NCBI GenBank assembly: GCA_900754775.1 | Contig: CAAEDZ010000284.1 | Location: forward strand, 1-13,067 | Direction: 5' to 3' | DNA length: 13,067 nt | Source of the DNA: Clostridia bacterium | Lineage (GTDB): Bacteria; Bacillota_A; Clostridia; Christensenellales; Aristaeellaceae | In this document: positions 5,528 to 11,654 of the stretch, one piece after another | Layout: each line of letters opens with the position of its first letter | How positions within the stretch are numbered: position 1 is the first letter of the stretch | Position numbers and translations under genes: made by a program | Notes under the pieces: model-generated | Database searches by the model: none | Told to the model about the DNA's origin: nothing | Seen by the model: the letters and a program-made list of their open reading frames with translations, nothing else

Positions 5528-5722
5528 GTGCCATGCGGCGCGCGAAGCGGGGAAAAGGGGGCGGGGCCTATCTGGGCGGCGATCGTGGCGGTGACGCTTT
5601 TGACGCTTTTGTTCGCCTGGGCGCTGTGCAAGGCGGCGGCGGAGGCGGACCGGCAAATGGCGGAGGCGTTCTTCCGGCGGCAGGCGGAGGCGCTGGGCGG
5701 CGCGGAGGACGAACAGGGCTAG
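5528..5722 (+). CDS. Possible small membrane protein
   Basis: A 64-residue frame with one hydrophobic helix at about residues 15-34 (IWAAIVAVTLLTLLFAWALC), then an amphipathic charged tail (AAEADRQMAEAFFRRQAEAL). Nearly every codon ends in G or C, as in the neighbouring chromosomal genes, and the hydrophobic-then-charged layout looks like a real single-pass protein. Against it, the start is a GTG at 5528 with no convincing ribosome-binding site, no promoter is seen, and an overlapping GC-rich frame covers the same DNA. A later start such as the GTG at 5585 is possible. Function is not recognised. Confidence 0.42.
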   Translation: MPCGARSGEKGAGPIWAAIVAVTLLTLLFAWALCKAAAEADRQMAEAFFRRQAEALGGAEDEQG

Positions 5723-5837
5723 GACGCGCGCGCAGGAACGGAGGATGGGTGAGCGCCCCGGCGGGGGCGGGATGGGGAGAAAAAGCGGAGCCGCAAAACA
5801 AGCTCAATGTCGCACGCCCCCGCGCGGGCGCAACGAT

Positions 5838-5904
5838 GCGCCGGGGCCATCGCGCCCGGCGCTTGCGTGGTCAGGGCCGCCCCGTGAGGCATCGCGGGGC
5901 GGCC
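5838..5904. terminator. Two GC-rich hairpins between convergent genes
   Basis: A perfect 8-base-pair hairpin (5838-5845 with 5855-5862) and a perfect 10-base-pair hairpin (5875-5884 with 5895-5904) lie just beyond the end of the PPC-type gene. Neither is followed by a T run on either strand, so they may slow polymerase or protect the 3' end rather than act as classic terminators. Confidence 0.45.
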
Positions 5905-5921
5905 TTATGCGTTCCTGCCGC

Positions 5922-6767
5922 TTACTGCCCCAGCAGGCCCACCAAGCCCAGCAGCAGCGGGCTTACGGCGCTATCGTCGGTCGTGACAGCCTCGGGCGCG
6001 GCTTCGGGCGGGGCGGCCTCGGGCACGGCGGCGGCCTCCGCATCCTCGGGCGCGTAGACGGCCTTGAGGGTGTAGGGACCCTTGTTTCCGCATATGTCGA
6101 TGTAATACGTGCCCGCGGGCAGCGTCATTTCCTCGGCGTAGCCCTTGAAGCCGTATTTATCGTCGATCTTCACCATGTCGCCATCGTAGAGCATCAGATT
6201 GGGCATGAGGCTCTCCAGCGTGGTGTTGGCGGTCAAGTAGACCTGCGTCTCCGCGCCGAGGGTGAAGGTATAATAGTCGTGTTCGTCCCACTGGGTCAGC
6301 ACGCCGCTGAGCGTCTCGCCCGAGGGCAGCGCCTGCGCGCCGAGGTAGGTGTCGTTGTCGTCCGTTTCCGTGCTGGCGCAGGGCTCGAGGATGCCCTTGA
6401 GGCGGAAATCGCCCTGCGAAGAATCGTTGCCGACGCGGACGTAATACGTCCCCGGCTCCAGATAATAGACAAAGTCCTGCGTCTCGGGCGCGCCGGCGGT
6501 GCCGTTGAAGTAGCCCTCGTCCCACTCGATGAGGTCGGCGTCAAGCAATTCCACGTGGCCGCCGCAGAACAGCTGCGCGCGCACGGTCACGAGGCCCACC
6601 TGTTCCACGGTGAAGGGATAGTAGTGGTACTCGCCGGGGCGGGTGGAGCCATTTACCCATGTATCGTCGAGCGCGAACGGCGCATGTTCGATGAACTGCG
6701 TGTCGTCGGCCAGCGCCACGGGCAGCGCCAGCAAAAGCGCCAGAAGAAGCAGGACGCACTTGCGCAT
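5922..6767 (-). CDS. Secreted protein with two PPC-like beta domains
   Basis: A 281-residue exported protein. Residues 1-20 are a signal peptide (MRKCVLLLLALLLALPVALA before DD). Two similar beta-sandwich domains follow at about 35-127 and 133-238. Each carries the pre-peptidase C-terminal (PPC) pattern of a 'D/E-x-Y-Y-x-F' strand early on and a 'PGTYYV' or 'AGTYYI' turn near the end (PGEYHYYPF with YLEPGTYYVRV; EHDYYTFTL with LPAGTYYIDI). An Ala/Pro/Glu-rich linker (240-262) leads to a short hydrophobic end (SPLLLGLVGLLGQ) with no sorting motif and no positive tail. PPC domains usually sit beside proteases; here there is no enzyme. The start at 6767 has AAGGAAGG six bases upstream. The gene follows the flavodiiron gene by 64 bases and has no visible promoter of its own, so it is probably read through from that gene. 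Confidence 0.85.
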   Translation of the reverse strand: MRKCVLLLLALLLALPVALADDTQFIEHAPFALDDTWVNGSTRPGEYHYYPFTVEQVGLVTVRAQLFCGGHVELLDADLIEWDEGYFNGTAGAPETQDFVYYLEPGTYYVRVGNDSSQGDFRLKGILEPCASTETDDNDTYLGAQALPSGETLSGVLTQWDEHDYYTFTLGAETQVYLTANTTLESLMPNLMLYDGDMVKIDDKYGFKGYAEEMTLPAGTYYIDICGNKGPYTLKAVYAPEDAEAAAVPEAAPPEAAPEAVTTDDSAVSPLLLGLVGLLGQ

Positions 6768-6800
6768 AAGGAACCTTCCTTTCGATGCGATGAAAGCAAA

Positions 6801-6824
6801 GCGGGGGAGATACGCCTCCCCCGC
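6801..6824 (-). terminator. Weak terminator or processing hairpin after the flavodiiron gene
   Basis: GCGGGGGAG (6801-6809) pairs perfectly with 6816-6824 around a six-base loop. On the minus strand the stem is followed by TTTGCTTTC, a weak T tract. It lies between the stop of the flavodiiron gene and the ribosome-binding site of the PPC-type gene, so it may lower the expression of the second gene. Confidence 0.6.
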
Positions 6825-6831
6825 CGTTGTT

Positions 6832-8628
6832 TTACCCGATCGGTTCAAAATCGGCCGCGCCGTGCTTGCACAGCGGGCAGACAAAGTCGTCCGGCAACGT
6901 GTCGCCCTCGTAGATGTAGCCGCACACCTTGCAGACGAAGCCCTTCTTGCCCTCGGTCTGGGGTTTGGGCTTGACGTTGTTCTGGTAATAGGTGTAGGTC
7001 ATGGTCTCGCGCTCGCTCATCACGCGCGCCTCCTCCACGGAGCAGATGAACATGCCGTGGGAGCCGAGGTCGATGTAGTTTTCCACCTTCAGGGACATGA
7101 AGGCGTTGATAAAGCGCGGCAGGAACACAAGGCCGTTGTCCGAGCGCGGCAGTTCTTCCTCGAAGCTGGCGAACTTGTCCACCGTGCGGCCGCTCTGGAA
7201 GCCGAAGATCTCAAAGACCTTGAAGGGCGCGTCCACGGACAGGCAGTTGACGTTCATCACGCCCGTCTGCTTGATGACGTGGTGGGAGTAGTTGGCCTTG
7301 TTGATGGTCACGGCCACGCGGTTGGGCGAATCGGTCACCTGCGAGACGGCGTTGACGATGAGGCCGTTGTCCTTTTTGCCGTCGTTGGAGGTGACCACAT
7401 AGAGGCCGTAGCCGATGCGGAAGAGGGCGGTCATGTCCTTTTTGTTGGCGGTCTTTTCCGAGCGGGCCATGTAGTCCTGACACAGTTCCCCGGCGACCTT
7501 TTCAAGCTGTTCGCGGCTCTGCGCGTCCAGCGCGGAGCGGATGCGCACCACGGGCTCTACGAACTCGATGTTCTTGCAGGGGGCGAGCATGTCCTTCATC
7601 ACCTTGGCGGCCAGCGGCGCCCAAGTGCCGTTTTCGATCAGCGCCACGGTGCGCTTCTGGAAGTTGCGCTCGGTCAGGTGGTCGATGAACTCGCGCATGA
7701 AGGGGAAGATGCCGGCGTTGTAGGTGGTGGTGGCCAGAACCAGCTTGTTGTAGCGGAAGGCGTCCTCCACGGCCTCGGCCATGTCGCAGCGGGCCAGATC
7801 GTGGACGGTGACCGCCGGGCAGCCCTTTTCGCGCAGCAGGTCGGCCAGCGCCTCCACGGCCTTCTTCGTGTGGCCGTAGACCGAGGTGTAGGCGATGACG
7901 ATGCCGTCGCTCTCCGGCGTGTAGGAAGACCACAGGTCGTACAGGCGGATGTACTCGCCGAGGTTTTCCGTGAGGATGGGGCCGTGCAGCGGGCAGATAA
8001 TGGCGATGTCCAGCCCGGCGGCCTTCTTCAAAAGCGCCTGCACCTGCGCGCCGTACTTGCCGACGATGCCGATGTAGTAGCGGCGGGCCTCGCAGGCCCA
8101 TTCCTCCTCCACATCCAGCGCGCCGAACTTGCCAAAGCCGTCGGCGGAGAAGAGGATCTTGTCGGCGCTGTCGTAGGTGACCATGACCTCCGGCCAGTGT
8201 ACCATGGGCGCGAAGACGAAGGTAAAGGTGTGGCGGCCGGTGGTCAGCGTGTCGCCGTCCTTGACCACGAGGCGGTTTTCATAGGCGCAGCCGAAGAACT
8301 GCTCCATCATCGCAAACGTCTTGGCATTGCCCACCACGGTGACGTCCGGGTAGGTCCTGACAAAATTGTCGATGTTGGCGGAGTGGTCCGGCTCCATGTG
8401 CTGCACGATGAGGTAGTCCGGCTTGCGGCCGTTCAGCGCCGCCTCGACATTGTCCAGCCACTCGTGGGTGAAGTGCTGGTCCACGGTGTCGAACACGCAG
8501 ACCTTTTCGTCCAGCACGACGTAGGAATTGTAGCTCATGCCGTTGGGCACGACGTACTGGCCCTCAAACAGATCGACGGCATGGTCGTTCACGCCGACAT
8601 AGACGACGTCTTTGGTTATATAGTGCAT
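6832..8628 (-). CDS. Multidomain flavodiiron protein (oxygen/NO reductase) with flavin reductase and rubredoxin domains
   Basis: A 598-residue cytoplasmic protein made of four modules. Residues 1-240 are the metallo-beta-lactamase-like diiron domain, with all ligands present: His77, Glu79, Asp81, His82 (HMEPDH), His144, Asp163 and His215. Residues 243-385 are the FMN-binding flavodoxin domain ([13 protein letters not shown], then [13 protein letters not shown]). Residues about 397-548 are a flavin-reductase-like domain ([20 protein letters not shown]). Residues 561-598 are a short rubredoxin with Cys566, Cys569, Cys584 and Cys587. Flavodiiron proteins reduce oxygen to water or NO to nitrous oxide and protect anaerobes. 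The extra modules could pass electrons from a reduced pyridine nucleotide to FMN and on to the diiron site within one chain. The start has GGGAGGT six bases upstream. A promoter lies at 8662-8690. Confidence 0.96.
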   Translation of the reverse strand: MHYITKDVVYVGVNDHAVDLFEGQYVVPNGMSYNSYVVLDEKVCVFDTVDQHFTHEWLDNVEAALNGRKPDYLIVQHMEPDHSANIDNFVRTYPDVTVVGNAKTFAMMEQFFGCAYENRLVVKDGDTLTTGRHTFTFVFAPMVHWPEVMVTYDSADKILFSADGFGKFGALDVEEEWACEARRYYIGIVGKYGAQVQALLKKAAGLDIAIICPLHGPILTENLGEYIRLYDLWSSYTPESDGIVIAYTSVYGHTKKAVEALADLLREKGCPAVTVHDLARCDMAEAVEDAFRYNKLVLATTTYNAGIFPFMREFIDHLTERNFQKRTVALIENGTWAPLAAKVMKDMLAPCKNIEFVEPVVRIRSALDAQSREQLEKVAGELCQDYMARSEKTANKKDMTALFRIGYGLYVVTSNDGKKDNGLIVNAVSQVTDSPNRVAVTINKANYSHHVIKQTGVMNVNCLSVDAPFKVFEIFGFQSGRTVDKFASFEEELPRSDNGLVFLPRFINAFMSLKVENYIDLGSHGMFICSVEEARVMSERETMTYTYYQNNVKPKPQTEGKKGFVCKVCGYIYEGDTLPDDFVCPLCKHGAADFEPIG

Positions 8629-8661
8629 GCGGGGACCTCCCTTGCGTTTTCTTCCATCAAT

Positions 8662-8690
8662 AGTATACTATACCGGCGCGGGAATGTCCA
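8662..8690 (-). promoter_or_regulatory. Promoter of the flavodiiron gene
   Basis: On the minus strand TGGACA (8685-8690) and TATACT (8662-8667) are exactly 17 bases apart. Transcription would begin near 8655 and give a leader of about 27 bases. The promoter is back to back with that of tdh, about 75 bases away. Confidence 0.78.
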
Positions 8691-8765
8691 TGCGCGAACG
8701 GAAATTTTCCCCGCCCTGTCCGCCGCGCGCGGACGGCGGTACGCGAAGGAATACAGCCGCCGCGG

Positions 8766-8794
8766 TTGCATTTTCTTTGATTTCATGTTATAAT
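8766..8794 (+). promoter_or_regulatory. Promoter of the tdh-kbl operon
   Basis: TTGCAT (8766-8771) and a perfect TATAAT (8789-8794) are exactly 17 bases apart. Transcription would start near 8801, about 138 bases before the tdh start codon. Confidence 0.82.
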
Positions 8795-8800
8795 ATTAAC

Positions 8801-8938
8801 AGGGGAACTGTCTCTTTTCGCAAACCATCCATTCTTCACCGGCGCGACCGCTCGTTTTTTTCACAGACCGCATCCCGAACGACGAAAGCCGAACGCCTGC
8901 GGGCGGGGAGCTTTCTTTCCCATCCAGAGAAGGGGGCG
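8801..8938 (+). other. Untranslated leader of tdh
   Basis: About 138 bases separate the predicted transcript start from tdh. They contain a run of seven T at 8854-8860, but no strong stem precedes it and no known riboswitch was recognised. The leader is long enough for control at the RNA level, but nothing clear supports it. Confidence 0.4.
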
Positions 8939-9985
8939 ATGTTCGTGCTTATGGACGCGCTCGTAAAGCCGCGGCGGGGGCCGGGGCTGGAGCTTGTGCG
9001 CGTGGAGGTGCCGGAGCCGGGCTGGGGCGAGGTGCTGATCCGCATCCGCAAGACGGCCATCTGCGGAACCGACGTACATATCTACAACTGGGACCCTTGG
9101 GCGGAGAAAAACATCTCCCCGCCGCTGATCGTCGGCCACGAATACGTGGGCGAGATCGCCCGCCTCGGGCCGGGCGTCAAGGGTCTGCGGGAGGGGCAGC
9201 GCGTCAGCGGCGAGGGCCACATCGTCTGCGGCCACTGCCGCAACTGCCGCGCCGGCAACGGCCAGTGGTGCAAAAACACCGTGGGCGTGGGCGTGCAGCG
9301 CAATGGTGCCTTTGCCCAGTACCTCTGCCTGCCGGCCACGAACGTGGTGCCGCTGGAGGACGATTACCTGCCCGAGGACGTGATCGCCTTTTTCGACGCC
9401 TACGGAAACGCCACCCACACGGCGCTGCAGTTCGACGTGGTGGGCGAGGACGTGCTGGTCACCGGCGCGGGGCCGATCGGCATCATGGCGGCGGCCATCT
9501 GCAAGAAAAACGGCGCGCGCAAGGTCATCATCACGGACTTGAACGACTACCGCCTCGATCTGGCGCGCAAAATGGGCCTGTTCGCCGTCAACACCGGGCG
9601 CGACGATCTGGGCGAGGTCATGCGCCAAAGCCACATGCGCGAGGGCTTCGACGTGGCGCTGGAAATGTCCGGCAGCGAGGCCGCCGTACACCAGATCGTC
9701 TCCCACATGCGCAACGGCGGCAAGATCGCGCTGCTTGGCATCTTCAAGGACGAGGCGCGCGTGGACGTCAACGAGATCATCTTCAAGGGGCTGACCGTGC
9801 AGGGCGTCTACGGCCGCAAGATGTACGAAACGTGGTACAAGATGGCGGCGATGATTGAGGGCGGGCTGGATCTCACGCCCATCATCACCCACCGCTTCCA
9901 CTACACCGAATTTGAAAAGGGCTTTGCCGCCATGAACAGCGGGAAGAGCGGCAAGGTGATTCTGGATTGGAGGAATGAGCCGTGA
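8939..9985 (+). CDS. tdh: L-threonine 3-dehydrogenase
   Basis: A 348-residue zinc-dependent medium-chain dehydrogenase that oxidises L-threonine to 2-amino-3-ketobutyrate with NAD. It is close to the E. coli enzyme over its whole length ([17 protein letters not shown], then [17 protein letters not shown]). Visible residues are the catalytic zinc site Cys42, His67 and Glu68 (with Asp45 nearby), structural zinc cysteines 97, 100, 103 and 111, the NAD-binding GAGPIG at 176-181 and Asp200 for the ribose. The end reads [11 protein letters not shown], as in true threonine dehydrogenases. The ATG at 8939 follows AGAAGGGGG by two to three bases; the ATG at 8951 would give a length closer to the 341-residue E. 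coli enzyme but has no good site. The gene overlaps kbl by four bases (GTGA), and the two form the threonine-to-glycine pathway. Confidence 0.97.
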   Translation: MFVLMDALVKPRRGPGLELVRVEVPEPGWGEVLIRIRKTAICGTDVHIYNWDPWAEKNISPPLIVGHEYVGEIARLGPGVKGLREGQRVSGEGHIVCGHCRNCRAGNGQWCKNTVGVGVQRNGAFAQYLCLPATNVVPLEDDYLPEDVIAFFDAYGNATHTALQFDVVGEDVLVTGAGPIGIMAAAICKKNGARKVIITDLNDYRLDLARKMGLFAVNTGRDDLGEVMRQSHMREGFDVALEMSGSEAAVHQIVSHMRNGGKIALLGIFKDEARVDVNEIIFKGLTVQGVYGRKMYETWYKMAAMIEGGLDLTPIITHRFHYTEFEKGFAAMNSGKSGKVILDWRNEP

Positions 9986-11163
9986 AAGACGCCCTGCGCT
10001 TTTACGAGGCGGAACTTGCCGCCATCCGCGAGGCCGGCACCTACAAGGACGAGCGCATTATCACCACCCCGCAGCGCTCGCGCATAGACACCACCAGGGC
10101 AGATGGCGTTTTGAACCTCTGCGCCAACAACTATCTGGGGCTGGCCGACAGCGCGGAGCTGATCGCCGCCGCCAAGGCAAGCTACGACCGCTGGGGCTTC
10201 GGCCTTGCCAGCGTGCGCTTTATCTGCGGCACGCAGGATCTGCACCGCGAACTGGAAACGCGGCTTGCCGCCTTCCTCGGCATGGAGGACGCCATCCTCT
10301 ATTCCAGCTGTTTCGACGCCAACGGCGGCCTGTTTGAAACGCTTCTGGGGCCGGAGGACGCGGTCATTTCCGACGAACTCAACCACGCCTCGATCATCGA
10401 CGGCGTGCGCCTGTGCAAGGCCCAGCGCCTGCGCTACAAGAACAACGACATGGCCGACCTGCGCGCCAAGCTGGAAGAGGCCGCCGGCGCGCGCGTCAAA
10501 CTCATCGCAACCGACGGCGTGTTTTCCATGGACGGCATCATCGCCAACTTGCCCGCCATCTGCGATCTGGCCGAGGAATACGGCGCGCTTTTGATGGTGG
10601 ACGACAGCCACGCCGTGGGCTTCATGGGCGCGCACGGGCGCGGCACGCCGGAATACGCCCATGTGGAGGGCCGCGTGGACATACTCACCGGCACGTTCGG
10701 CAAGGCGCTGGGCGGCGCCTCCGGCGGCTACACGGCGGCGAGCAAGACGGTCGTAGACCTGCTCCGGCAGAAGTCCCGCCCCTACCTGTTTTCCAACACC
10801 GTGGCCCCGGCCGTGTGCGCCGCCACGCTCAAGACGCTCGATTTGCTGGAGACCTCCACCGCCCTGCGCGACAAACTGGCCGACAACACCGCCTACTTCC
10901 GCGCCGAACTGCGCAAGGTGGGCCTCACCGTGCCGGAGGGCGAACACCCCATCGTGCCGGTGATGCTCGGCGACGCGCGCGTGGCCGGGGAGTTCGCCGC
11001 GCGCATGCTCGAAAAGGGCGTGTACGTGGTCAGCTTCAGCTACCCCGTGGTGCCCAAGGGCAAGGCGCGCATCCGCACGCAGGTCAGCGCCGGCCACAGC
11101 CGCGAAGACCTCGATTTCGCCGTCTCCTGCTTCCGCGAAGTGAAGGAAGAGATGGGCCTGTAA
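9982..11163 (+). CDS. kbl: Glycine C-acetyltransferase (2-amino-3-ketobutyrate CoA ligase)
   Basis: A 393-residue PLP enzyme of the alpha-oxoamine synthase family that splits 2-amino-3-ketobutyrate with CoA into glycine and acetyl-CoA. It takes the unstable product of the threonine dehydrogenase encoded just upstream. Family blocks are complete: CANNYLGLA near 47, [10 protein letters not shown] at 77-86, [12 protein letters not shown] at 105-116, His135 (stacks on PLP), Asp207 and His210 (VDDSHAVGF) and the PLP lysine Lys241 ([13 protein letters not shown]). The length is close to the 398 residues of the E. coli enzyme. The start is a GTG at 9982 whose last two bases begin the tdh stop codon; GGAGGA at 9969-9974 lies seven bases upstream. 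The GTGA overlap implies coupled translation, which suits two enzymes that share a labile intermediate. Confidence 0.97.
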   Translation: MKDALRFYEAELAAIREAGTYKDERIITTPQRSRIDTTRADGVLNLCANNYLGLADSAELIAAAKASYDRWGFGLASVRFICGTQDLHRELETRLAAFLGMEDAILYSSCFDANGGLFETLLGPEDAVISDELNHASIIDGVRLCKAQRLRYKNNDMADLRAKLEEAAGARVKLIATDGVFSMDGIIANLPAICDLAEEYGALLMVDDSHAVGFMGAHGRGTPEYAHVEGRVDILTGTFGKALGGASGGYTAASKTVVDLLRQKSRPYLFSNTVAPAVCAATLKTLDLLETSTALRDKLADNTAYFRAELRKVGLTVPEGEHPIVPVMLGDARVAGEFAARMLEKGVYVVSFSYPVVPKGKARIRTQVSAGHSREDLDFAVSCFREVKEEMGL

Positions 11164-11232
11164 CGACCATTCCCCGGGGAGTTCCCCCCCTTCCCGCTCC
11201 CCGCGTTTGAACGCCAGCAAGCCCGACCGACC

Positions 11233-11277
11233 GCGGGCGGCGCGCCTTCCCCCACCCCCTTGGGCAGCGCCGCCCGC
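11233..11277 (+). terminator. GC-rich hairpin after kbl
   Basis: GCGGGCGGCGC (11233-11243) and GCGCCGCCCGC (11267-11277) form a perfect 11-base-pair stem with a 23-base loop. No T run follows, so it could be a Rho-associated or RNA-stabilising hairpin rather than a classic terminator. The small membrane protein downstream may therefore be partly read through from tdh-kbl. Confidence 0.5.
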
Positions 11278-11352
11278 CCCCGCCGCACACCGCGGCGCGC
11301 CCGCCGCCGTCCGTTGTAAACGCCCGCAAACGGCACGCAAGGAGGGATCGAT

Positions 11353-11493
11353 ATGCCGTTCGTCATCGTAGTGGGCTTTGTGCTATTGTGGTTGCTGATC
11401 GGAAGAAAGAAAGAGAAAAACGCCGCCGGACTGGACGCGCGGCGCCTCGGTCTGGACGAAGGATTGGTCATCCTCGAGGGCGAGACCGACTGA
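11353..11493 (+). CDS. 46-residue small membrane protein
   Basis: A short gene with a clear ribosome-binding site, AAGGAGGGA at 11339-11347, six bases before the ATG. The protein starts with a hydrophobic helix at residues 2-16 (PFVIVVGFVLLWLLI), followed by GRKKEK and a charged C-terminal tail of about 25 residues (LDARRLGLDEGLVILEGETD). The Arg/Lys cluster right after the helix predicts an outside N-terminus and a cytoplasmic tail. It stands alone between the kbl hairpin and a strong terminator. No promoter of its own was recognised, so it may be read through from tdh-kbl. It is too short for most gene callers and matches no family that I recognise. The combination of a strong site, a well-formed helix and a terminator 40 bases later makes a real gene likely. 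Confidence 0.78.
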   Translation: MPFVIVVGFVLLWLLIGRKKEKNAAGLDARRLGLDEGLVILEGETD

Positions 11494-11533
11494 TACGACT
11501 GCCTGACCGACCATGATGACGGCGGACGCCCGC

Positions 11534-11566
11534 AAGGCCGCTTCCACGCGTGGAGGCGGCCTTTTT
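11534..11566 (+). terminator. Strong Rho-independent terminator after the 46-residue gene
   Basis: A 13-base-pair stem (AAGGCCGCTTCCA with TGGAGGCGGCCTT, one G-T pair) and a CGCG loop are followed by TTTTT. It insulates the next promoter from the genes upstream. Confidence 0.94.
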
Positions 11567-11592
11567 GCGTTGTAACATTTTTGCGACCAATC

Positions 11593-11621
11593 TTTACGTT
11601 TCTGTTCCAATATGCTATAAT
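11593..11621 (+). promoter_or_regulatory. Promoter of the TPR-like repeat protein gene
   Basis: TTTACG (11593-11598) and a perfect TATAAT (11616-11621) are exactly 17 bases apart. Transcription would begin near 11628, about 27 bases before the start codon. Confidence 0.78.
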
Positions 11622-11654
11622 GGAAATGTGTTTTATGCCAAAGGAGGAGAACAT

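Noticed and set aside
5745..6974. A 409-residue plus-strand frame
   Set aside because: It overlaps the PPC-type gene and the end of the flavodiiron gene in antisense, with low-complexity sequence and no recognisable domain.
6643..8793. A 716-residue plus-strand frame opposite the flavodiiron gene
   Set aside because: It is a shadow of GC-rich coding DNA: repetitive Val/His/Gly-rich translation, no ribosome-binding site and no domains, while the minus strand encodes a complete recognised protein.
8801..8938. The tdh leader considered as a riboswitch or T-box
   Set aside because: No T-box sequence or known riboswitch core was recognised and no strong stem precedes the T run.
9901..11340. A 479-residue minus-strand frame opposite kbl
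   Set aside because: It is an antisense shadow of a clear kbl gene, Ala/Gly/His-rich and without motifs.
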